A stretch of 41,884 nucleotides of DNA from a bacterium (GCA_035559435.1 DATMBC010000094.1:1-41884); one strand, 5' to 3'; positions 26,972-36,351 are shown, counted from the first letter of the stretch. The notes: a model not told the origin generated them from the letters alone. Numbers and translations are program-made.

Positions 26972-29900
26972 GACCGCTCCTCCCGGTGATCGCGTTGGTA
27001 TTGGGCGCCGTGGTTGCGGCGGCGGCGCAGACGGCGCCGCGCAATCCGCACGGCGGGATCCGCTGGGACTGCCAGGATTGCCATACGTTGACATCGTGGA
27101 GTCGGATGCGGGAACCGTTGAGGTTTGCGCACGGCGAGACGGGATTCCCGCTGGTCGGCGCGCACGCCAAGACGAATTGTATATCCTGCCACCACGATCT
27201 GCGTTTTGTCGAGACCGAATCGTCCTGCGCCAATTGTCACGCCGACATCCATCGCGGCCAGCTCGGGGCCGAGTGCCAGACCTGCCACACCGCCGAGAAC
27301 TGGCAGAGCCGGCGCGAGGGGTTCGAGCAACACGCGCAGCGGGGATTCCCGCTGGTCGGTGTGCACGCCATCGCCAACTGCGACGCCTGCCATGCCAATC
27401 AACTGCCGCGCGAGTTTGCCGGGACACCGACCGATTGCGCCGCCTGCCATGCCGCCGACTTTCAGGCGACCAGCGATCCGCCGCATGTGGCCGCCGGGTT
27501 TACGCAGGAGTGCCAATCCTGCCACGGTATCGGCGCGCTCTCGTGGGCGAACGCGACGTACCAGCATCCGGCCTCGTTCCCGCTTGCCAACGCCCATAAC
27601 GGGCCATCGTGCAACGATTGCCACGCGACCGCCTACGCCGGGACCTCGCCGGACTGTTTTGCCTGCCATGAGTCGGATTACCGCACCGCGCCCGACCCCG
27701 ACCATGACGCGGCGGGATTTTCCACGCAGTGCGCCGAGTGCCACACCACGATCGCGTGGAAACCGGCCGCGTTGGATCATGGGCTGACCTCTTTCCCGCT
27801 CACCGGCGCGCATGTCGCGGTCAGTTGCAATGCCTGCCATATCGCCTCGTTCAGCGGGACGCCATCGGCGTGTGTGGCGTGTCATGAGTCGAACTTCACC
27901 GCCGCGGCCGATCCCGATCATGTGGGCGGCGAATTCCCCGAGGATTGCGAGCACTGCCATGGGACGGCCGCCTGGACGCCGGCAACGTTTGATCACGACC
28001 TCTCCGATTTTCCACTCACCGGCGCGCATGTGTCGGTGACCTGCAACAGTTGCCACGTGTCGGGATACACCGGCACCGCCGACGATTGTGTCGCCTGCCA
28101 TGAGTCCGATTACCTGGCCGCCGGGGATCCGAAGCATGTCGAGGCCGGATTCCCGCGGCAGTGCGCGCAGTGCCACAACACCGCGGCATGGGAGCCGGCG
28201 GACCTGGATCACGATCTGACGGATTTCCCGCTGACAGGCGCGCATGTGTCGGTGACCTGCGAGAACTGCCACACGGCGGGCTACACCGGCACGCCCTCGG
28301 CCTGTGTGGCGTGCCATGAATCCGATTACACGAATGCCGCCGATCCGAATCACGTGAGCGGCGGATTCCCGACTGATTGTGCACAATGCCACACGACGTC
28401 CGGATGGGAGCCGGCGGGAATCGATCACGATCTGACGGATTTCCCGCTGACCGGCGCGCACACCATGGTGACCTGCAACCGTTGCCATGCGTCCGGATAT
28501 ACCGGCACACCGCTGGAGTGTGACGCCTGCCACCATGCCGATTACGCCAACGTCGCCGATCCGAATCACACAAGCGCCGGATTCTCGACCGCCTGCGCCG
28601 AGTGCCACACCACCGCCGGCTGGGTTCCGGCGTTGCTGGATCATGATCTCACCGATTTCCCGCTCACCGGCGCGCATGTGGCTGTCAGCTGCAATTCCTG
28701 CCACAGCGCCGGATACACGGGGACCGCAGCGGCGTGCATCGCCTGCCACGAGACGGATTACACCACGACAACTGATCCCGATCATGCCGGCGCTGGAATT
28801 TCCATGGAGTGCACACAGTGCCACACGACGGCCGCCTGGGAGCCGACGGATTTCGATCACGATCTCACCCAATTCCCGTTAACCGGCCTGCATGTGTCGG
28901 TGACGTGTAACAGTTGCCACGCGGCCGGGTATTCCGGCACGCCGCTGGAGTGCGATGCCTGTCACCGTGCCGACTACACCGGCGTTGTCGATCCCGATCA
29001 CGTGGGCGCCGGCTTTTCGACCGCCTGCGCCGACTGCCACACCACCGCGGGGTGGACGCCGGCGTCGCTGGATCATGACATCACCGGCTTCCCGTTGACC
29101 GGGGCGCACACATCGGTCACTTGCGCGAATTGCCACACGTCGGGGTACACGGGCACCGCGTCGGCGTGCGTCGCCTGTCATGAGAGCGACTATCGCGGTG
29201 TGAATGATCCTGACCACATTGCCGCGGGATTCCCGGACGATTGTGTGCTCTGCCACACGACCGCGGGCTGGGAACCGGCCAACGTCGATCACAGCCTGAC
29301 CGACTTCCCGCTCACCGGCGCGCACTCATCTGTCACTTGCGAGAACTGCCATACATCGGGGTACACAGGGACACCATCAAACTGCTTTGCCTGCCATGGG
29401 TCGGATTATCAGGCGGCGGCGGACCCTGATCATGCCGCGGGAGGATTTCCGACCGACTGCGCCCGGTGCCACACGACGACCGCCTGGGAGCCGGCTTGGT
29501 TTGATCACGCATCGACGCAGTTCCCGCTCACCGGCGCTCATGCCTCAGTCACTTGCGAGAACTGTCATGCATCGGGGTACGGCGGGACGCCGCTAGCATG
29601 TTTTGCCTGTCACGATGATGACTACAACGCCGTGACCGATCCCAATCACGTCAGCGCGGGCTTCGGCACGATCTGCAGCGAATGCCACACCACATCGGGG
29701 TGGACGCCGGCATTGCTGAATCACGACATCACCGGCTTCCCGCTCACCGGCGCACACCTGGCGGTCTCGTGCAACACCTGCCACGCGTCCGGATACACAG
29801 GGACGGCGTCGGAGTGCCTGGCCTGTCACCAGAGCGATTACACCGCGGCTGTCAGTCCGGATCACAACGGCCTGGCGACGGATTGCGCGCAATGCCACAC

Positions 29901-31011
29901 GACGACCGGGTGGAAGCCATCATCGTTCAATCACAACCAGACGCAGTTTGTGCTCACTGGAGCGCACACATCGGTCAGCTGTAACAACTGCCACGCCGCC
30001 GGGTATACCGCGACACCAATGGCATGTTTTGCCTGCCACGATGACGACTACAACGGTGTGGGCGATCCTGACCATGCGCTGGCGGGTTTCTCGACGGTTT
30101 GCACACCTTGCCATAACACGACCGCCTGGTCGCAGGTGTCGTGGAGCCACAATCAGACGGGATTCACACTGACCGGGGCGCACCAATCAGTGACGTGCAA
30201 CAGCTGCCACTCGACGGGGTTTGCGAACACATCATCGGCGTGCTATGCCTGCCACAGCAGCGACTTTGCCGGCGCGACCAACCCCGATCATGTGGCCGGT
30301 GGAATCCCGACACTGTGCGAGCAATGCCACACAACGTCGGCGTGGACCCCCGCGTCCTTTGATCACAATCTCTCGGGATTCCCGCTGACCGGCGCGCACG
30401 CGACCGTGAACTGCAACAGTTGCCATGCCAATGGTTACACCGGCACGCCGACGGACTGTGACGCCTGCCACCATGCCGACTATCTGGGTGTGCTGGATCC
30501 CAATCATGTGAGCGCGGGATTTTCGACGCTCTGCCAGCAGTGTCATACCACAATGGCGTGGACGCCGGCGTCGTTTGATCACAATCAATCGGGATTCCCG
30601 CTCACGGGGGCGCACACGACCGTGACCTGCAACAGTTGCCACGCCAACGGCTCCAGCGGCACACCGATGGAGTGCGCGGCCTGCCACAACAACGACTACC
30701 TGTCGGCAACGCCCAACCATGTGGCGGCGGGATTCCCGACAACCTGCCAGACATGCCACACGACCAGCGCCTGGACACCGGCCAATTGGGATCATGACGC
30801 GCAGTACTTCCCAATCTACTCCGGCGCGCACAAGGACAAGTGGAACGATTGCGTCGATTGCCATGTGAGCGCGGGGAATTTTGCGGCGTTCGAGTGCATT
30901 TTCTGTCACCAGCACAATCAGACGGACACCGACAGAGACCACACCGGGGAGCCGGGATACCAATATCTCAGTTCGGCATGCTATGCCTGTCATCCGCGGG
31001 GGTCGCATTGA
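26968..31011 (+). CDS. 55-heme modular c-type cytochrome
   Basis: 1347 residues with a Sec signal peptide (MRPLLPVIALVLGAVVAAAA) and 55 CXXCH motifs by direct count: one near the N-terminus and then 18 tandem units of three. A typical unit reads FPLTGAH, C..CH, GYTGTP, C.ACHE.DY, DPDH, AGFPTDC..CHTT.AWEPA, then FDHD. Conserved His in GAH, DPDH and FDH are candidate distal ligands, one per heme. The last unit is divergent (YFPIYSGAH...CYACHPRGSH). The heme density is about one per 24 residues, as in wire-like cytochromes. GGAGG lies 6 bases before the ATG, which overlaps the previous stop; the stop overlaps the following TTG start. Inferred role: a long electron conductor across the periplasm or beyond the outer membrane. 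Confidence 0.95.
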   Translation: MRPLLPVIALVLGAVVAAAAQTAPRNPHGGIRWDCQDCHTLTSWSRMREPLRFAHGETGFPLVGAHAKTNCISCHHDLRFVETESSCANCHADIHRGQLGAECQTCHTAENWQSRREGFEQHAQRGFPLVGVHAIANCDACHANQLPREFAGTPTDCAACHAADFQATSDPPHVAAGFTQECQSCHGIGALSWANATYQHPASFPLANAHNGPSCNDCHATAYAGTSPDCFACHESDYRTAPDPDHDAAGFSTQCAECHTTIAWKPAALDHGLTSFPLTGAHVAVSCNACHIASFSGTPSACVACHESNFTAAADPDHVGGEFPEDCEHCHGTAAWTPATFDHDLSDFPLTGAHVSVTCNSCHVSGYTGTADDCVACHESDYLAAGDPKHVEAGFPRQCAQCHNTAAWEPADLDHDLTDFPLTGAHVSVTCENCHTAGYTGTPSACVACHESDYTNAADPNHVSGGFPTDCAQCHTTSGWEPAGIDHDLTDFPLTGAHTMVTCNRCHASGYTGTPLECDACHHADYANVADPNHTSAGFSTACAECHTTAGWVPALLDHDLTDFPLTGAHVAVSCNSCHSAGYTGTAAACIACHETDYTTTTDPDHAGAGISMECTQCHTTAAWEPTDFDHDLTQFPLTGLHVSVTCNSCHAAGYSGTPLECDACHRADYTGVVDPDHVGAGFSTACADCHTTAGWTPASLDHDITGFPLTGAHTSVTCANCHTSGYTGTASACVACHESDYRGVNDPDHIAAGFPDDCVLCHTTAGWEPANVDHSLTDFPLTGAHSSVTCENCHTSGYTGTPSNCFACHGSDYQAAADPDHAAGGFPTDCARCHTTTAWEPAWFDHASTQFPLTGAHASVTCENCHASGYGGTPLACFACHDDDYNAVTDPNHVSAGFGTICSECHTTSGWTPALLNHDITGFPLTGAHLAVSCNTCHASGYTGTASECLACHQSDYTAAVSPDHNGLATDCAQCHTTTGWKPSSFNHNQTQFVLTGAHTSVSCNNCHAAGYTATPMACFACHDDDYNGVGDPDHALAGFSTVCTPCHNTTAWSQVSWSHNQTGFTLTGAHQSVTCNSCHSTGFANTSSACYACHSSDFAGATNPDHVAGGIPTLCEQCHTTSAWTPASFDHNLSGFPLTGAHATVNCNSCHANGYTGTPTDCDACHHADYLGVLDPNHVSAGFSTLCQQCHTTMAWTPASFDHNQSGFPLTGAHTTVTCNSCHANGSSGTPMECAACHNNDYLSATPNHVAAGFPTTCQTCHTTSAWTPANWDHDAQYFPIYSGAHKDKWNDCVDCHVSAGNFAAFECIFCHQHNQTDTDRDHTGEPGYQYLSSACYACHPRGSH
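27145..31002 (+). repeat. 18 tandem triheme coding units, mostly exact 216-bp period
   Basis: The Phe codon of the FPLTGAH-type motif marks each unit: 27145, 27346, 27577, 27793, 28009, 28225, 28441, 28657, 28873, 29089, 29305, 29521, 29737, 29947, 30163, 30379, 30595 and 30808. From 27577 to 29737 every step is exactly 216 bp (72 residues, three hemes); later steps are 210, 216, 216, 216 and 213. The first two steps (201 and 231) are irregular. The array is in frame throughout and is protein-coding. Confidence 0.95.
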
Positions 31012-32636
31012 GGCGCGCGCTTGCGATCATGCTCTTTGCCTGCCTGACCCTCCGTGGCGCGGCGTCGACATGGGGAGATGTTGTCGAGCGCGCGTTCAAG
31101 GTCACCTTCGTCTCGGCTGAACTGGTCTATATCAATGGCGGCCGAGCGGAGGGGCTCACGGTTGGCGCGCGCCCCGCGGTCTGGAGCGGCGACGCCAAGC
31201 TCGCCGAACTGGAGGTGGCGCACCTGGCCGAGCATTCCGCCGCCTGCCGCATCATGGGTCCGGGCGCGAGCATCCGTATCGGAGACCCGGTCAGAATCAG
31301 CCTCGAGCGTTCGACAAGCGCCGATACCGTCATCGCGCCGTCTGTGTCCGGCGATTCGAGCTCCAGGACCATGCCGCCCGCTTCTTCGCCGGCCGCTGCG
31401 CCGCGGACGCCGTCGGCGCCGGCCCAGGTCTCCGGCGGCATCGCCGTGCTCTACAGCGATTGGAACGATCGCGGCGACGCGGACTTGGATTTTGCCCAGG
31501 GCCGTGTCGATTTCGATCTGCGCGTGGACCGTCTCTGGACGCCGGGGCTGTCGGTGGTTGTGCGCTCCACCGGACGTCAGGATCGCTGGAGCGGGGCATC
31601 GTCCAGCCGCGGCGACAATACCTGGGAGAGTCGGATCGCGACACTGGCGCTGGACTATCGTGCGCCGGGCTCGGCGATGGGATTTTCGGCGGGCCGGATC
31701 AATCCGGCGCGGCTGGGAGCGATTGGGCGGCTCGACGGCGCGTCGGTTGAATACAATGTCTCGCCCGTTTGGCGTCTGGGCCTCTTCGGCGGCGCGAACT
31801 CGCGCTGGCAGTACACCGACGAGCGACCGGAGTTGCAGACCTACGGCGTGTATGCCGGATTCCGTCGTGGCAGCGCGCGGCGTCTGCTGATCGATCAGAC
31901 CATCGCGACGGTTGGGCAGTACCACGGCCGGACCGCCAGCCGCGAAGCGCTGCTGGCGCAGGGACGGATCATGCGCGCAGGCCGTTTCAGCATCAGCCAT
32001 CTTCTGGAAATCGACGCTAACCGCGGCTGGCGACGCGATCAGGCCGGCGAGTCGATCAGTCTGTCCAGCGCCTTTGCCCAGGGGCAGGTGGATTTGTCGC
32101 GGGCGGTGATCGCCACTGTCTCGTATGACACGCGCAAGAGCTTCCGCAATTACGAAACCCGCGATATCGCCGACAGCATCTTCGATGATCGCGTTCGCCA
32201 GGGTGTCCGAGCGCAGCTCGATTTGATGCTGCCGCAGGGAATTTCGCTTTCCGGGGGTGTCGGCTTACGATCCGTGGCGGGCGAGGCGGCGAAGACCCAT
32301 TCCTACAACGGCGCGGTGCGCAAGCAGGGCTTGTTCAACGCGCGGAGCAACGTGAGTGTCACGGGCTCGCGGTTCACGAGTGAGTCCAGCAGCGGCTACA
32401 ACGTGAGCGCGTCGCTGGGCCAGGGGCTGGGCGCGCGCACCTGGCTGTCGCTGGGCGGCGGATGGTACCGTTACACGCTGGCCGGGCCGTCGCTACGCCG
32501 GCTGAATCGCAAGGTCGATCTCAGCGCGCGGATTGCGCTGTCGCGGGCGCTGGCCCTCAATGGGCTCGGGCAGTGGCAGGACGGTGATGACACCCGCGGG
32601 CATCGTTTCGAGGCGGGAATCAGCGCGCAGTTTTAG
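31008..32636 (+). CDS. Outer-membrane beta-barrel (porin-like) partner of the cytochromes
   Basis: 542 residues. The TTG at 31008 overlaps the stop of the 55-heme gene (TTGA) and gives a signal peptide (RRALAIMLFACLTLRGAAS); an ATG at 31029 is a possible alternative. Residues about 30-100 form a small beta domain (VYINGGRAEGLTVGARPAVW, IGDPVRI) like the C-terminal domain of FlgT-type proteins. A Ser/Pro/Ala linker follows, and from about 140 alternating polar/hydrophobic strands continue to the end, which closes with GISAQF; a terminal Phe is the usual signal for Bam-dependent barrels. It contains no heme motif. Position in the operon suggests it is the sleeve of a porin-cytochrome conduit, but no sequence match to MtrB or PioB is claimed. 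Confidence 0.75.
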   Translation: MRRALAIMLFACLTLRGAASTWGDVVERAFKVTFVSAELVYINGGRAEGLTVGARPAVWSGDAKLAELEVAHLAEHSAACRIMGPGASIRIGDPVRISLERSTSADTVIAPSVSGDSSSRTMPPASSPAAAPRTPSAPAQVSGGIAVLYSDWNDRGDADLDFAQGRVDFDLRVDRLWTPGLSVVVRSTGRQDRWSGASSSRGDNTWESRIATLALDYRAPGSAMGFSAGRINPARLGAIGRLDGASVEYNVSPVWRLGLFGGANSRWQYTDERPELQTYGVYAGFRRGSARRLLIDQTIATVGQYHGRTASREALLAQGRIMRAGRFSISHLLEIDANRGWRRDQAGESISLSSAFAQGQVDLSRAVIATVSYDTRKSFRNYETRDIADSIFDDRVRQGVRAQLDLMLPQGISLSGGVGLRSVAGEAAKTHSYNGAVRKQGLFNARSNVSVTGSRFTSESSSGYNVSASLGQGLGARTWLSLGGGWYRYTLAGPSLRRLNRKVDLSARIALSRALALNGLGQWQDGDDTRGHRFEAGISAQF

Positions 32637-32641
32637 CGGAT

Positions 32642-34012
32642 ATGGCCATGACGGAAACCACAATCATGTGGGCGGGAGTGCTGGCGTTGGGCGCGGGGAT
32701 CATCGTGCCTTACGCGCTCCGGTTCCATCGCCGGCAACGGGCGGCCTGGCGGCGCAAGCATGAAGCGCTGCAGGCAGGCATCGAAAAACCGCGCGGGCAG
32801 TATCCGTTCATCGATCCCGGCTTGTGCATTGGCTGCGGGGGCTGTGTGGCCGCCTGCCCCGAGGGCGATGTGCTCGATGTCGTGTATGGGACCGCGATGG
32901 TCATCAACGGCGCCCGCTGTGTGGGACACGGCCACTGCGAGCGCGCCTGCCCCGTCGGCGCGCTGGTGGTCGGGCTGGGTGACACCCGTGAGCGCGAGGA
33001 TATTCCGATTCTCTCCCGTGAGTATGAGACCACGGTGCCCGGGTTGTTCATTGTCGGGGAGCTCGGCGGGTTGTCGCTCATTCGCAATGCGATCCGTCAG
33101 GGGCGCGCGGTGATCGAGACCATCGCGCAGCGGCTGCCATCGCTGCCGGCGGCGGAAGCCTATGATGTGATCATCGTCGGAGCCGGCCCGGCCGGGCTGA
33201 CCGCCGCGCTGTCGGCGATCGAACGCGGATTGAACTACCTGGTCATCGACCAGAACCAGATCGGCGGCACGATCCTGCATTATCCCCACCGGAAACTGGT
33301 GATGACCCAGCCGGTCGAGATCCCTCTCTATGGCTGTCTGCGCCGCGAGGAATATTCCAAGGAAGAGCTGCTCGAGATCTGGACCGAGATTACGACCCGC
33401 TTTGATGTGCACGTGCGCACCGGCGAGCGGGTCGACGATGTGTCGATGGACGGCGGGACATTCCGGATCATCACCAGCGCCGGGATCTACCGGGCACGAA
33501 ATGTGGTGCTGGCGCTGGGGCGTCGCGGCACCCCGCGCAAACTGGGCGTGCCGGGCGAAGATCTCCCCAAGGTGATGTATCAACTGGTCGACGCGCGTTC
33601 CTATGCCGGGCAAAACCTGCTGGTTGTCGGCGGCGGCGACAGCGCGGTCGAGGCGGCGATCGGTCTGGCGCGCCAACCGGGGAACCGTGTCTGGATTTCC
33701 TACCGCAAGGCGTCGTTTGCGCGGGTGAAGAAGAAAAACGAGGACAAGATCCGCGAGCAGATCGATCGCGGCCAGGTGACCGCGTTGTTTGAATCCGAGG
33801 TGCGTCTGATCGACCCGGCCGCGGTCACGCTTGCCACGCGCGACGGGACGGTGGAAATCCCGAACGACTATGTCTTCGTGATGATCGGCGGGCTGCCGCC
33901 GTTTGAGATGCTGCGGGCGGCCGGGGTCCGTTTTGGCGGCAAAACGACCGACGCGCGCGCAGCCACCCCTTCGGCCGCTACCGTCGTAACGTCCGACACG
34001 CGCCGCCGATAG
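32642..34012 (+). CDS. Membrane-anchored Fe-S flavoprotein oxidoreductase (thioredoxin-reductase fold)
   Basis: 456 residues. One N-terminal helix (about 8-26) is followed by a ferredoxin-type domain: CIGCGGCVAACP (C62, C65, C68, C72) and CVGHGHCERACP (C93, His96, C99, C103). In the second motif His replaces the second Cys. From about 172 comes a two-dinucleotide-domain flavoprotein: VIIVGAGPAGLTAA for FAD and LLVVGGGDSAVEAAIGLA for NAD(P)H. The redox CxxC of thioredoxin reductases is absent, as in YpdA-type enzymes. It starts 5 bases after the barrel gene. Inferred role: a cytoplasm-facing link between NAD(P)H or ferredoxin and the quinone/b-cytochrome step. The direction of electron flow is unknown. 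The end is Ala/Thr/Arg-rich tail. Confidence 0.85.
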   Translation: MAMTETTIMWAGVLALGAGIIVPYALRFHRRQRAAWRRKHEALQAGIEKPRGQYPFIDPGLCIGCGGCVAACPEGDVLDVVYGTAMVINGARCVGHGHCERACPVGALVVGLGDTREREDIPILSREYETTVPGLFIVGELGGLSLIRNAIRQGRAVIETIAQRLPSLPAAEAYDVIIVGAGPAGLTAALSAIERGLNYLVIDQNQIGGTILHYPHRKLVMTQPVEIPLYGCLRREEYSKEELLEIWTEITTRFDVHVRTGERVDDVSMDGGTFRIITSAGIYRARNVVLALGRRGTPRKLGVPGEDLPKVMYQLVDARSYAGQNLLVVGGGDSAVEAAIGLARQPGNRVWISYRKASFARVKKKNEDKIREQIDRGQVTALFESEVRLIDPAAVTLATRDGTVEIPNDYVFVMIGGLPPFEMLRAAGVRFGGKTTDARAATPSAATVVTSDTRRR

Positions 34013-34032
34013 TCGAACTCCCGATTGGTTCG

Positions 34033-35286
34033 TCAATGCAGATTGAAACGGCCGCTGAACCCGCAGGAGCCGTCGGGCCCGCCGTGCACCTTGATCTGGA
34101 ACCGCTCGCCATAGGGCGAATCGCAGCGTGTGACCGTCCAGAGGTAGGCGCCGGTGTTGGGGGCCGCGGGATCGAGCACGCAGACGAAGTCGCCGTTGTG
34201 GTACAGTTCGAGGACCACCGCTTCGGGCAGATGGATCGGATCCCAGGTGATCGAATGCTGGGACTGTAACGGCCAGATGTCGTTGACGGCGGGGCTGGTC
34301 ACCCGCACGGTGCAGGCCTGAACGCTGAAGAAGTCGCTGAACTGCGAGCAATTGAATTCGTTGAGGTCGCTGATCCGTACGCGATAGTCGGGCCCGCTGC
34401 CGCCCCCGTAGTCGTTGACCACCCAGTCGAAGGAGCCGTCGTCGGGGGTGTTGGCGGCGATGATGTACTGATAATCCGAACCACGATAGAGGTGCAGGCC
34501 GACTTTAATGTTGGTGCCCAACCCCAGCGGCTGCCACTGGATTGTGCGCGCCTCGCCGGTGACCCATAACTCGCGCTCGCGGGGCACGGTGACCTCAATC
34601 GGACAGGGGAGTTCCACGGTGAAAAAGTCGCTGAAGTCGTAAAGGTTTTCGTCCAGCAGCGATGTGACTTTGATACGGTAGTCGGGGTCGCTTTTATCCG
34701 CGCAACTGGTCAGCTCCCAGTCGTAGTACCCGTCATTGTGCGTCGCCTCGGTGATGCTGCAGAGGTTGAAACCCGCCTTGTACAGGTCAAGCCGCACCTG
34801 GCTGCCGGCGTAGCCGGAACGCCACTGGATGGTGCGCGATTCGCCGCGCGACCAGGAGGTGGCCCAGTTGGGATAAATGACCGCCATGTAGGCCGGCGGG
34901 TAGACGGTGGTGAAACTCCAGATCGGGCCGATGACATTGCGACCGTCTTCATCGATGAGAATGACCCGCCAGTAGTAGGTCCGCGCCAGCGACAGGGAAT
35001 CGATGGTCAACGAACGGCCCGCGACGCTGGGTTTGTAGAGCAAGGGCGGATTGCTGGTGCCCAGGTAGACATCCTGGCGGATGGTGCGCCCTGCGGGTGA
35101 ATTTCCCCCTTCCCAGGAGAGGGTGACCGAAGTGGGTTGATCGACGGCGCCATTGGCGGGGGTCGGGTTGGACGGGGGTGTGAGCTTCTCGTCGCAGTTG
35201 CCGGTCAACCAACACAGGCATCCCCCGCCCAGCATGATGGCCAGGGCGGCGATCAGAAGCAGACGAATGGGATGGTGCGCGCGCAT
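34033..35286 (-). CDS. Lipoprotein with three Kre9-like beta-sandwich repeats
   Basis: 417 residues. The signal ends at the lipobox LGGGC (Cys23). A fibronectin-III-like region comes first (NGAVDQPTSVTLSWEGG, TYYWRVILIDEDG). Three repeats follow with the pattern P..W..GE.RTIQW, VRLDLY, DG.YDWEL, DYRIKV, FSDFF.V, which matches the Ser-Thr-rich GPI-anchored/Kre9-type domain seen in many bacterial surface proteins. It converges on the flavoprotein gene with 20 bases between stops, so it is not part of that operon. No enzyme motif. Likely an envelope-exposed binding protein; ligand unknown. Confidence 0.78.
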   Translation of the reverse strand: MRAHHPIRLLLIAALAIMLGGGCLCWLTGNCDEKLTPPSNPTPANGAVDQPTSVTLSWEGGNSPAGRTIRQDVYLGTSNPPLLYKPSVAGRSLTIDSLSLARTYYWRVILIDEDGRNVIGPIWSFTTVYPPAYMAVIYPNWATSWSRGESRTIQWRSGYAGSQVRLDLYKAGFNLCSITEATHNDGYYDWELTSCADKSDPDYRIKVTSLLDENLYDFSDFFTVELPCPIEVTVPRERELWVTGEARTIQWQPLGLGTNIKVGLHLYRGSDYQYIIAANTPDDGSFDWVVNDYGGGSGPDYRVRISDLNEFNCSQFSDFFSVQACTVRVTSPAVNDIWPLQSQHSITWDPIHLPEAVVLELYHNGDFVCVLDPAAPNTGAYLWTVTRCDSPYGERFQIKVHGGPDGSCGFSGRFNLH

Positions 35287-35356
35287 GCGAGGTCGCCGGA
35301 CTTTCTACCGATGTGCGGGGCGGATATTCCCGAACCTGATACGAATCCGGAGGGGG

Positions 35357-36340
35357 TTATTGTTCCCGGAGAGTGGCCTCGCCGGCCACCACCGTGATAT
35401 CGCCGGTCGTGGTCCGCAGGATCAGGGCGCCATGGTCGTCGATGGCCACCGCCTGGCCTTGGATCGACTTTTGTCCATAGTGGATGGTGACTTCGCGCCC
35501 CAGAAGCAGCGAGCGGTCGCGGTAGTCGGCCAGGAATGGGGTGAGGCCATCGCGACGGAACCGTCGGTAAACCGCCTCGAAATGGGTCAGGAATGACCGG
35601 AAGAAGGCCAGACGGTCCAGCGGACGTCCGCAGGCGTGTGCCAGCGAGCCGGCGGTCTGACGAAGGGCGGGGGGGAAATCCTCCAGCCGGTGGGCGACAT
35701 TGATGCCGGTGCCGCAGATGACATAGTAGACACGGTCGACCTCGGCGGAGACTTCGGTGAGGACGCCAAACACCTTGCGTCCGGCAATCAGGCCATCGTT
35801 GGGCCACTTGAGATCGACTTTCAGACCGAGATCATCTTCCACGGTTTGCGCGAAGGCCAGCGCGGCCAGAAGCGAGACGGCGGCGGCTTTCTGCAACGGC
35901 AACTGCGGGCGCAGGATAAAGGAGGCCCAAATGCCCAATCCCGGCGGCGAATGCCAGACGCGTCCCAGGCGTCCACGGCCGCTGGTCTGCTCTTCGGCGA
36001 CCACGATCGTCCCTTCCGGGGCCCTGGCTTCGGCCAATTCGAGTGCGCGGGCATTGGTCGAACCGATGCGGTTGTAGCAGTGCAACTGGCGCGCCATGAT
36101 GCGTGTCTTCAGTCCGGCAAGGATTTCGGTGTCGATCATCCGGTCGGGCGAACGCGTGATACGGAGGGACTCGTTGCGTCCCGCAGTCAGTTCATACCCC
36201 AACGCGCGCAGTTCATCGAGTCCGCGGTGAACGCGCGCGCGCGAGATCCCGAGCGCCGCGGCCAATTCGGTCGGTGTCCAGCCGCTTGCGGTCTTCCGCG
36301 TGCGCAGAAGCAGAACGATCTCGTTGACGAGCGGATCCAT
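35357..36340 (-). CDS. birA: Bifunctional biotin-[acetyl-CoA carboxylase] ligase / repressor
   Basis: 327 residues. An N-terminal winged helix (GWTPTELAAALGISRARVHR) precedes the ligase domain, which has GRGRLGRVWHSPPG (biotinyl-AMP loop), KWPND and CGTGINV; the small SH3-like C-terminal domain ends DITVVAGEATL. It attaches biotin to carboxyl carrier protein and, with the helix-turn-helix, may also repress biotin genes. The ATG at 36340 (MDPLVNE) starts 11 bases after the nadC stop; an upstream in-frame start would overlap nadC and add Arg-rich non-domain sequence. Confidence 0.92.
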   Translation of the reverse strand: MDPLVNEIVLLLRTRKTASGWTPTELAAALGISRARVHRGLDELRALGYELTAGRNESLRITRSPDRMIDTEILAGLKTRIMARQLHCYNRIGSTNARALELAEARAPEGTIVVAEEQTSGRGRLGRVWHSPPGLGIWASFILRPQLPLQKAAAVSLLAALAFAQTVEDDLGLKVDLKWPNDGLIAGRKVFGVLTEVSAEVDRVYYVICGTGINVAHRLEDFPPALRQTAGSLAHACGRPLDRLAFFRSFLTHFEAVYRRFRRDGLTPFLADYRDRSLLLGREVTIHYGQKSIQGQAVAIDDHGALILRTTTGDITVVAGEATLREQ

Positions 36341-36351
36341 GAATTGGCCGT

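Noticed and set aside
27145-31002. CRISPR array or satellite DNA from the regular 216-bp repeats
   Set aside because: The repeats are in frame, encode conserved CXXCH units and have no spacer structure.
24324-32636. Assignment of the cytochromes and barrel as MtrA/MtrB/OmcA or PioAB
   Set aside because: Heme numbers and repeat patterns do not match those families; only the general porin-cytochrome idea is kept.
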